Assembly (NCBI GenBank): GCA_049414625.1
Contig: JBMSAU010000026.1
Location: forward strand, 1 to 43,440
Direction: 5' to 3'
Length of the DNA stretch: 43,440 nt
Source of the DNA: WYEG01 sp049414625
GTDB taxonomy: Bacteria > Desulfobacterota > Thermodesulfobacteria > Thermodesulfobacteriales > Thermodesulfobacteriaceae
Position 1 is the stretch's first letter. Every line of letters starts with the position of its first letter. Positions 31,471-39,141 of this stretch are shown here, one piece after another. Position numbers and translations under genes: made by a program. The notes under the pieces are model-generated. The model saw only the letters and a program-made list of their open reading frames with translations. It searched no databases and was not told the DNA's origin.

Positions 31471-32941
31471 TATAGAGTATATTTCTCCTATTGGAGCTAT
31501 TTTGATTTCCCTTTTGGCCTGCCCATTTATTATTTTATTTGGTGATAAAAGACCGAATTTGAGAGAGGCTGTTTCGGTAATAGCCGGAATTATAAAGTTT
31601 CTCTTTGTTCTATCTTTGTATCCAGTAGTGTTAGAAAAGGGTTATTATTATATTGAGATACTACCTATAGCCAGTGGGCTTTCTATTAAGCTCTTAGTTG
31701 ATCCTATGGGCCTTCTCTTTGCTCTTGGAGCTTCTTTCCTTTGGATATTGACCACCTTTTATTCCATCGGTTATATGAGAGGGACCCATGCCAAAAGGCA
31801 AACGAGGTATTATGTCTGCTTTGCTCTATCGTTGTCAGCGACGATGGGTGTAGCCTTCTCAGGTAATCTTCTAACTCTTTTTATTTTCTACGAGTTAATG
31901 ACCATAGCTACCTATCCTTTAGTTGCTCATAAGGAAGATGAGGAATCTCTTGAAGGTGGGCGAAAGTATGTGATTTATCTTCTTGGTGCGGCAAAGCTTT
32001 TCTTGATACCAGCTATGGCTATAACTTACTATGTAGCTGGAACTTTAGACTATCTACCTAAGGGGATATTTAATCTTGATCAATTAAATTCTTATTCTTC
32101 AGTATTAAAAATTGCCCTTATCATGTATCTTTATGGTTACACTAAGTGTGCTATTATGCCTCTTCATAGCTGGTTACCATCAGCAATGGTTGCTCCAACT
32201 CCTGTGTCAGCACTTTTGCATGCTGTTGCGGTTGTAAAGACGGGTGCTTTCTCCATAGCTAGAGTTCTCTTAAACATTTATGGGAAGGAAGGAGTTTTAA
32301 CTTTGGGAATTCAGGATGTAATCCTGTTTCTTGCTGGGTTTACAATAATAACAGGTTCATTGATTGCCTTAACGAGAGATAATTTTAAGGCAAGGCTAGC
32401 CTTTTCTACAGTTAGTCAACTATCCTACATCGTTTTTGGGGTTGCTTTGATGCATCCTTTATCTGTGTTAGGTGGGATTCTCCATATTACTGCGCATGCT
32501 TTTTCAAAAATCACTTTGTTTTTTGGTGCAGGTTCTGTATATGTTTCCACTCATTATACTGAAATTTCTCAATTAGACGGATTAGCCAAGAAATTGCCCA
32601 TAACTTTTTTTGCCTTCTTTTTAGCTACTCTTAGTATGATCGGTGTTCCTGGTTTTATAGGTTTTTGGAGTAAATTTTATATTATCAACGGTTGTCTTCA
32701 GAATAATTTTATACTTGGAGCCTTGGTGTTTTTATCAAGCTCATTACTAAACGTAGCTTACTTACTACCCATACCTATAAGAGCTTTAAAAAGGGTCGAA
32801 ATAAAAGAAGAATTCAGGGAGAATTACTTCTGTGCTATCCCATTGTTAATAACTTCCATTTTTACTGTATTAATAGCTCTTTTCTTTATTGACTATTTAA
32901 AACCTATGTTGAACTTGATAGAGGTCTTGTATGTTAAATAA
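31445..32941 (+). CDS. Antiporter-like proton-translocating subunit (NuoL/MrpD/HyfB-like)
   Basis: This 498-residue protein has about 14 membrane helices and the full charge set of antiporter-like subunits: Glu in FYELMTIATYPLV, Lys in YGYTKCAIMPLHSWLP, Lys in AVVKTGAFS and Lys in HAFSKITLF. GPTPVSALLHA-like VAPTPVSALLHAVAVVK places it near Mrp/Hyf-type chains rather than standard NuoL. ATG 31445 is chosen because GGAGAGG lies seven bases before it. It is the first of four antiporter-like subunits in this operon; classical complex I has three. Confidence 0.85.
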   Translation: MATEMGITSIEYISPIGAILISLLACPFIILFGDKRPNLREAVSVIAGIIKFLFVLSLYPVVLEKGYYYIEILPIASGLSIKLLVDPMGLLFALGASFLWILTTFYSIGYMRGTHAKRQTRYYVCFALSLSATMGVAFSGNLLTLFIFYELMTIATYPLVAHKEDEESLEGGRKYVIYLLGAAKLFLIPAMAITYYVAGTLDYLPKGIFNLDQLNSYSSVLKIALIMYLYGYTKCAIMPLHSWLPSAMVAPTPVSALLHAVAVVKTGAFSIARVLLNIYGKEGVLTLGIQDVILFLAGFTIITGSLIALTRDNFKARLAFSTVSQLSYIVFGVALMHPLSVLGGILHITAHAFSKITLFFGAGSVYVSTHYTEISQLDGLAKKLPITFFAFFLATLSMIGVPGFIGFWSKFYIINGCLQNNFILGALVFLSSSLLNVAYLLPIPIRALKRVEIKEEFRENYFCAIPLLITSIFTVLIALFFIDYLKPMLNLIEVLYVK

Positions 32942-33176
32942 ACAATTTAGACGAGAAATCTTGATAGCTTTGTTAATTGTTGTCTTAATGTTTATTTTGA
33001 GTTTGTATGATTATTTAGTTCATGAACATCATCATGCTTTTTCATTTGAAAATCTTCCCTTCTTTACCGGTTTACTAGGGATTATAGGAGCTTTGTTTAT
33101 AACTGTAGTTGTTAAGATATTAGAAAAAATAGTTTCTCGAGGGGAAGATAGTTATGAGCGTTATTATACATCCTAG
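32931..33176 (+). CDS. Small two-helix membrane protein in the complex I operon
   Basis: The 81-residue protein has two hydrophobic stretches (about 9-29 and 44-65) joined by the His-rich loop LVHEHHHAFSF, and a charged tail. It overlaps both neighbours (11 and 23 bases), so it is translated with them. I do not recognise the family. Its position between two antiporter-like genes suggests an accessory subunit bridging the extra antiporter chain, comparable in size to MrpC/NuoK-type proteins but without their motif. Confidence 0.7.
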   Translation: MLNKQFRREILIALLIVVLMFILSLYDYLVHEHHHAFSFENLPFFTGLLGIIGALFITVVVKILEKIVSRGEDSYERYYTS

Positions 33177-34914
33177 TGTAATTGGAATCTTATTTGGTTT
33201 ATTTATATTTATTTTCTACCGTAGAATTCTAAATTATTTAGCCTTCTTTGTTTCTGTACTGATATTTTTGTACTGTCTAAATCTTCAAGAAGGCGTTTAT
33301 AACTATTTAACAATCTTTAATTATGATTTTTATATAAAGGTTGATAAACTTTCTTTATTTTTCTGTTATGTATTTTCCTTAATAGGAATGGTTGGGATAT
33401 TATATTCTTTGCACGAAGATAACAGGTTAGTACCTGGTCCAGCGTTGATTTACATGTCAAGCGCTATAGGAGTTACTTTATCCTATGATTTAATAAGTTT
33501 CTATGCTTTTTGGGAAATGTTGGCTTTTACTGCAATTTTATTGATTATTTCTTCTAGGACTAAGGAAGCATATTTTTCAACTGTTAGGTATGCTATAATT
33601 CATGCTGTTTCTGGTCTTTGTTTATTGCTTGGAATGCTGTATCTTTTTACTCATTATGATATTAAAAGTGTAGCTACTTTTTCTGATATAAGGGGAACTT
33701 TGCCTTACTACTTAATATTGCTTGCGGTATTAATAAATGCAGCCATGCCGCCTTTACATTTTTGGTTGCCGGATTCCTATTCGAATGCTTCCATTTATGG
33801 TTCTGTTTTCTTGAGTGTCTTTACAACGAAAAGTGCGGTTTATGCTTTACTTCGGATGTTTCCGGGTGAGCCTATAATTTCAGTGGCTGGGGCCTTGATG
33901 GCTCTGTATGGAGTTATCTATGCGACCTTAGAGAACAATCCGAGGAGGCTTCTATCCTATCTCATAGTTAGTCAGGTTGGCTTTATGGTTTGTGGGGCGG
34001 GATTGGGAAGCCAGGAAGCTTTAAACGGAGCTTCAGCGCATGCCTTTGCCCATATTATTTACGATGGGGTACTCTTTATGTCAGCTGGAGCTGTAATTTA
34101 TTCTACAGGGCTTGAAAGACTGCATCTTTTAGGTGGGTATGCTCGAAGAAATCCCTGGGTGGCTCTTTACTTCTTTGTAGGTGCCTTGTCTATTTCGGGA
34201 TTACCTCTTACGAGCGGATTTGTCTCAAAAAGTATCACCATCCATTCGGCAGCAGACCTTCATAAACCTTTAGAGTATTTGTTGATGGAGTTAGCCTCGG
34301 TAGGAACGTTTTTCAGCATAGTTATGAGGATGGGTTTTAACATTTTCTTTGGTGAGCCCAAATCAAACTATGAAGTAAAACCTATACCTTGGAATATGCA
34401 TGCTGCTATGTTTATTGCATCTTTTCTATGTATCTTAATAGGTATTCTGCCTTCATATTTCTACAAATTATTACCCTATCCTGAACATTTTATTCCTTAT
34501 ACATTTACTAATGTTGTAAATTCGTTAAGCCTGTTTTCTGTTGCGGCTTTAATATACTTTTTAGTGGCAAAAATTATAGCACCAAAACCAATAATCAATC
34601 TTGATACAGAGTGGTTCTTTATTAAGCTTTCCAGAGCTTTTGTATATCTTTTAAATAAAATTTTAGTCCCGTCTGAATATAGATATGTTGGTGAGTTTTA
34701 CAGATTTCTTGTTGATAAGATGTTAGTAAGGGTGCGTGAGGTCTTGGTAATTATGAATTATATCTATCTTAGAAAGGTTGCAACCGAAGTTCCTCAAAAA
34801 GTTTATGATCTTTCAATAAAAACTGCAAAATTTTATGATGGAAATATGTTAAAGTACTTACAATTTTTGTTAATCTTTTTGGCAATTCTTTTGACAGTTA
34901 TGATCTTAATATAA
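33154..34914 (+). CDS. MrpD-like antiporter subunit with long C-terminal helix
   Basis: The 586-residue protein is of the Na+/H+ antiporter subunit D type: FWEMLAFTAILL holds the channel glutamate, NAAMPPLHFWLPDSYSNAS and FTTKSAVYALLRMF follow, and DTEWFFIKLS begins the typical C-terminal section. In the region AHAFAHIIYDGVLFM an Asp stands where most relatives have Lys, and the TM7 lysine is Asn (INAAMPP). The last 110 residues form amphipathic helices and one terminal membrane segment, which could act like the lateral helix of NuoL. It may be a fourth, altered pump module. Confidence 0.82.
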   Translation: MSVIIHPSVIGILFGLFIFIFYRRILNYLAFFVSVLIFLYCLNLQEGVYNYLTIFNYDFYIKVDKLSLFFCYVFSLIGMVGILYSLHEDNRLVPGPALIYMSSAIGVTLSYDLISFYAFWEMLAFTAILLIISSRTKEAYFSTVRYAIIHAVSGLCLLLGMLYLFTHYDIKSVATFSDIRGTLPYYLILLAVLINAAMPPLHFWLPDSYSNASIYGSVFLSVFTTKSAVYALLRMFPGEPIISVAGALMALYGVIYATLENNPRRLLSYLIVSQVGFMVCGAGLGSQEALNGASAHAFAHIIYDGVLFMSAGAVIYSTGLERLHLLGGYARRNPWVALYFFVGALSISGLPLTSGFVSKSITIHSAADLHKPLEYLLMELASVGTFFSIVMRMGFNIFFGEPKSNYEVKPIPWNMHAAMFIASFLCILIGILPSYFYKLLPYPEHFIPYTFTNVVNSLSLFSVAALIYFLVAKIIAPKPIINLDTEWFFIKLSRAFVYLLNKILVPSEYRYVGEFYRFLVDKMLVRVREVLVIMNYIYLRKVATEVPQKVYDLSIKTAKFYDGNMLKYLQFLLIFLAILLTVMILI

Positions 34915-34932
34915 AACTTATGAGGGGCTATT

Positions 34933-36306
34933 ATGCTTGAATGGTATGTTGGTTTAAATGTTATAGGGCTCCTTTTATCATTCATTTCACTATCAGAACG
35001 TGTTACTTTTGCATCCTTTCTGAAGATTTTTTTGATATATAGCTTTGTCTCTTTTCTATTTACCATATTTCTTGGAATGAATATCTTCCTTGAAGGTACA
35101 AGCTCGAAATTTGTTTATTTTTCTTCGAAAATGCTTCATACAGACTTAATGTTTAAATTTGATATAGTGAGCTTTTTATTTTTAACTCTGAATTCTTTAA
35201 TTTTCTTTTTCATATATTTCTTTAAACTTTATATTATTGAGAACAAGCTCTTACACATTTATTTAATGATCTTATTTGCTATAAATAATCTCTACTTCTT
35301 ATCGGGTGACCCTATAACTCTTTTTCTATTTTGGGAGGCGATGTTAGTTCCTACGACCTTAATTTTATGGAATTTTTCTTCTGGAGATTCTAGGAGAAAC
35401 GCATTGGAGTACATTATATATAACTTTGGATTAAGCGTGTTCATGCTTTTAGGAATATTGATCTTAATTGCTTCTAAAGGAATTTTTGATAACAACACAG
35501 TGCTTTCTTTAGCGACTTTTCTAATTTTTATAGGTATTATGGTGAAAGCTCCTGTGTTTCCCTTCCATGGATGGTTAGAAAATACTTATTATAATTTGCC
35601 TACATTTATTACTGGAATTTTTTCAGCTATTCTGAGTAAATATGCTATTTATGCCTATGTGTCTTTAATTAAGGTTATGCCTTATCTGTATGATTTATTG
35701 GTTTTGGTGGTATTGTTGTCTATTGCAATTTCTGCATTCATTGCCATTTCTTCCGATGATTTTAAAAAGATTTTGATTTACATGAGTATGTCACATGTTA
35801 ATGTAATGGTTTTGGGCTTATTAATGATTTTTCATAAGCCATTAACCGAGCTTCATGTCGTTGTTATGGGAGTAGTCCATGGATTAGTAAGTTATGCTAT
35901 GTTTCTACTAGTTCAGTATCTTCAACAACAAACAAATGATTTAAACATTAAAAATTATGGAAATTTAACAATTTGTTATCCTATTTTAACGGGTATCTTA
36001 ACTACATCTCTACTTATATTTGCTGGCTTTCCTATAACTGCTTATTTCTTTAGTGAATTTAGTATATTGTCAGCAACGTTTAATTACTCCTTTATCTTTG
36101 GAATTTTTTTAGCTTTAGGAATAGCGCTAAATTTGATTTATAAAGCAAGAATATTTTATTATATGGTCTTTAAGAAGTATGATGTGCTTGCAAGCGAAAA
36201 ATTACGAGAGCTTCCGATGAACTATTATCTTACATCCTTAATACTTTTAATAGGAGTAATCCTTTTGACGCTTTACTATAAAGAAATTTTGTATACAGCA
36301 TACTGA
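34933..36306 (+). CDS. nuoM: NuoM-like proton-translocating subunit
   Basis: The 457-residue membrane protein has the NuoM pattern: Glu in FWEAMLVPTTLIL, Lys in VKAPVFPFHGWLE, Lys in SAILSKYAIYAYV and Glu in TAYFFSEFSIL near the end. The region is divergent; the usual PDAH motif after HxWL reads ENTY. GAGGGG lies seven bases before the ATG. GC content here is very low (one 60-base line at 35161 has 12 G+C). Confidence 0.82.
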   Translation: MLEWYVGLNVIGLLLSFISLSERVTFASFLKIFLIYSFVSFLFTIFLGMNIFLEGTSSKFVYFSSKMLHTDLMFKFDIVSFLFLTLNSLIFFFIYFFKLYIIENKLLHIYLMILFAINNLYFLSGDPITLFLFWEAMLVPTTLILWNFSSGDSRRNALEYIIYNFGLSVFMLLGILILIASKGIFDNNTVLSLATFLIFIGIMVKAPVFPFHGWLENTYYNLPTFITGIFSAILSKYAIYAYVSLIKVMPYLYDLLVLVVLLSIAISAFIAISSDDFKKILIYMSMSHVNVMVLGLLMIFHKPLTELHVVVMGVVHGLVSYAMFLLVQYLQQQTNDLNIKNYGNLTICYPILTGILTTSLLIFAGFPITAYFFSEFSILSATFNYSFIFGIFLALGIALNLIYKARIFYYMVFKKYDVLASEKLRELPMNYYLTSLILLIGVILLTLYYKEILYTAY

Positions 36307-36336
36307 CAGAGTTTATTTTTAGGAATGGGGGGCAAC

Positions 36337-37761
36337 ATGATATTAAACATACTTTATGAACCTATTCAATTATCAATCTTCTTGATTCTTATGGGTTTTA
36401 TATTCTTTATTGTCTCTCTCCTATTCAATCTTTCGGTTCGTTCTATAATAAGTCTTAATGCTTTATTGCTTTTATTTGCAATAGTAGTGTCTTTAAACAA
36501 AATTATGGCTCATCAACCTATATTAAACAACTTACTGTTCATTGCCTCAATTTTTTCACTAGTTATATATTGTTCTGTGTTATTGATAATAGTTCTTCTA
36601 CCATCTCAATTACGCACACCCAAGCATGTAAATGAACTGTCTTTTCTTTTCTTATTAGCTGCAGCCTTAATGAACATTCTACTTTATTCTTCCAACTATG
36701 TATATGCTTACCTCCTTATTGAAGCGATTGCTTTTTCATTTTACCTTTTTATCGCTTATTACAGTAGAACTTTAAGTTCCGTTGAATCGGCTATCAAGTA
36801 TTATTTTGTTGGAACATTAACGGCAATAATTTTTCTCCTTGGTGTTTTCTTCTTTTATCGTGCTACTTTAGTTATATCTTTTGATCAGTTTAATTTGATA
36901 TATGTAACAAAAGAAAATTTTCTACTCTTAATTATAGGAATAATTTTGATTTCAACAGCATTGGCCTTTAAACTTGGAGCTGCTCCTTTGCATTTTTGGT
37001 TGCCAGAGGTTTATCATGGAGCTCCATTCTATTCTTTGCCAATGGTTATAGCTCTAAGCAAACTTACAATAGGATATTTCTTGGTGTCCTATTTAGGCAG
37101 TATATATCATAATTTAAATATAGATTTTTCTTATGTTAAAGGTTTGTTTTATTTCTTAGCTGTTCTCTCTATGATATTAGGTAATCTTTTAGCGATCAAA
37201 CAAAAGGATGTTAAGAAGATTTTAGCCTATTCATCAGTTGCTAATGTAGGTTATCTTTTCTCTTTGTTGACAATTGATATATCAGATCATGTAATTTCTG
37301 TCTATGCATCTTATCTTTTAATTTATTCTCTTTCTGTCTTTTTCTTCTTTTTAGTGCTATCTTTCTTTATAAAAGACAAGCAAACTATCTATCTAAGCCT
37401 TCAGGATTTTTCAAGCAATTTAGCCCATGCTAACATTTTTATCATTATTTCACTATTTTTAATCACATTAAACCTTGCTGGATTTCCACCAACTCTCGGT
37501 TTTCTTTTAAAATTGTCTATAGTCTATCAGCTCATTAGTCATAACCAAATAGTTTTAGCCTCAATTTTTGTGCTAACCACAATCTTATCCGTTTATTATT
37601 ACTGGGCTATTATTTCTTGTTTGATAGAATCTATTAAAAGAATTCAAATACGCGTATATTTACCTTTTTCTGAGATTTTATTGACCTTAGTAGTTTTATT
37701 TATAGGGTTGTATTTCTTAGTTGGGATCTTTACTCCTAATGTGATACCTTTCTTTAAATAA
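36337..37761 (+). CDS. nuoN: NuoN-like proton-translocating subunit
   Basis: This 474-residue protein is the last subunit gene of the operon. Motifs fit NuoN: Glu in LLIEAIAFSFYLF, Lys in LAFKLGAAPLHFWLPEVYHGAP, Lys in ALSKLT and Lys in PTLGFLLKLSIV. ATG 36337 follows a GGGGGG tract at four bases; the ATG at 36325 would add four residues and also has a purine-rich site, so the start is uncertain. No nuoE, nuoF or nuoG follows; the 3' end overlaps the convergent activator gene by 45 bases. Confidence 0.87.
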   Translation: MILNILYEPIQLSIFLILMGFIFFIVSLLFNLSVRSIISLNALLLLFAIVVSLNKIMAHQPILNNLLFIASIFSLVIYCSVLLIIVLLPSQLRTPKHVNELSFLFLLAAALMNILLYSSNYVYAYLLIEAIAFSFYLFIAYYSRTLSSVESAIKYYFVGTLTAIIFLLGVFFFYRATLVISFDQFNLIYVTKENFLLLIIGIILISTALAFKLGAAPLHFWLPEVYHGAPFYSLPMVIALSKLTIGYFLVSYLGSIYHNLNIDFSYVKGLFYFLAVLSMILGNLLAIKQKDVKKILAYSSVANVGYLFSLLTIDISDHVISVYASYLLIYSLSVFFFFLVLSFFIKDKQTIYLSLQDFSSNLAHANIFIIISLFLITLNLAGFPPTLGFLLKLSIVYQLISHNQIVLASIFVLTTILSVYYYWAIISCLIESIKRIQIRVYLPFSEILLTLVVLFIGLYFLVGIFTPNVIPFFK

Positions 37762-39141
37762 GCCAAATTTCTTCATTTTAGTTATTAGTTGTTTCCTGCT
37801 AATTCCTAATTCCATTGCACTTTTTGTTTGATTCCAATTGTTTTTGATTAATGTTTTTAAAATCAAATTTTTCTCGATTTCTGGTAGGCTCATCTTTTTT
37901 GGTTCTTCATCTATTAGAGTTATTTTATCGTTTTCCACACAGTGTGATTTCTCTTTTAATTTTTCATCTTCTTTTTTTAATTCTAAATACTCTTCAATTA
38001 ACTCTTCACTAATTATGTCCTTTTCGGTCAATATTATTGACCTTTCAATAAAGTTTATCAACTCTCTTACGTTACCTGGCCAATCATATTCCATAAGTTT
38101 TTTCATGAATTCTTTAGTGTAGCCTTTAATTTCTTTTTTAAACTCTCTTTTTTTCAACTTTAGGTAATGATCAACGATTAAAGGGATATCTTCTTTTCTT
38201 TCTCTTAAAGGGGGAAGGTAAATATAAACGGTATTTAAACGATAGTAGAGGTCGGCACGGAAGTTTCCAGAGATAACTTCATCTTTAAGGTTTTTATTTG
38301 TTGCTGCAATTATTCTAACATCAACTTTAATAACCTTTGTGCTACCAAGCCGTGTAAAGGTACGCTCTTGAAGAAATCTCAAGAATTTTTTCTGAATAGA
38401 AAGACTTAGGTCCCCAATTTCATCAAGGAAAAGGGTTCCACCGTCAGCAAGCTCAATAAGCCCTTTTTTGGATGAAATAGCCCCAGTAAAAGCCCCTTTT
38501 TCATAGCCAAAGACCTCACTTTCAAATAGCGTTTCCTGCAAAGTAGTGCAGTCAATTACAACGAAAGGCGCATTCGCTCTGGGGGATAGTTTATGTATTA
38601 GGCGAGCAACGAGTTCTTTGCCAGTTCCCGTTTCTCCACCGATGAGGACATTACAGTTTGTCTCAGCAACCTTAGGTAGGATCTCCTTAATCTTCTGTAT
38701 CTTCGGAGAATTGCCAATAAAATATTCATCTATTTCCTCTTTAATATGTTTAACTTTTAAAGGCTTTTTAGCGGAGATCTCATCGATAAGGTTGCAAAGG
38801 CATTCATAATTTAGGTCGTGCGTAAAATAGTGGTAAGCACCAGCTTTTAGAAAATTAACCGCAACTTCAGCCTCATTTGGCGCATTGACCACTATAACAT
38901 AAGCATTTTCTTTACACTTCAAAAGAGACTTGAGTAAGTCGATAGTCTCCTCTAAGTAGCTCTTATAGTCAAGAATAAATATAGCTGGTGAGCCATCAAC
39001 ATTTAAAGCCTTCAACATTTGATAATCAAATTCTGAAAGAACTACAAGGTCATTTTTAAGGTCCTTTTCGCGGAGATAAAGCTGATATGACTGGCAAAAG
39101 GGAAAATTTTCAGGATGTCTGCTTAACAAAATAAGCTTCAT
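37717..39141 (-). CDS. Sigma-54-dependent transcriptional activator with degenerate receiver
   Basis: The 474-residue protein has a receiver-like N-terminus (1-120) that lacks the acidic pocket and the conserved lysine; D58 in FILDYKS is the only candidate phospho-acceptor. The AAA+ domain (about 140-375) is complete: GETGTGKE (Walker A), GAFTGA (sigma-54 contact), GTLFLDEIGD (Walker B) and RADLYYRLN. A Fis-type helix-turn-helix ends the chain (NQTKSAMELGISRKQL). It therefore should activate sigma-54 promoters, possibly without phosphorylation. It lies at the far end of the complex I operon and overlaps dnaE by four bases. The TGT-N10-ACA array near 23.25 kb is a candidate target. Confidence 0.9.
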   Translation of the reverse strand: MKLILLSRHPENFPFCQSYQLYLREKDLKNDLVVLSEFDYQMLKALNVDGSPAIFILDYKSYLEETIDLLKSLLKCKENAYVIVVNAPNEAEVAVNFLKAGAYHYFTHDLNYECLCNLIDEISAKKPLKVKHIKEEIDEYFIGNSPKIQKIKEILPKVAETNCNVLIGGETGTGKELVARLIHKLSPRANAPFVVIDCTTLQETLFESEVFGYEKGAFTGAISSKKGLIELADGGTLFLDEIGDLSLSIQKKFLRFLQERTFTRLGSTKVIKVDVRIIAATNKNLKDEVISGNFRADLYYRLNTVYIYLPPLRERKEDIPLIVDHYLKLKKREFKKEIKGYTKEFMKKLMEYDWPGNVRELINFIERSIILTEKDIISEELIEEYLELKKEDEKLKEKSHCVENDKITLIDEEPKKMSLPEIEKNLILKTLIKNNWNQTKSAMELGISRKQLITKMKKFGLFKERYHIRSKDPN

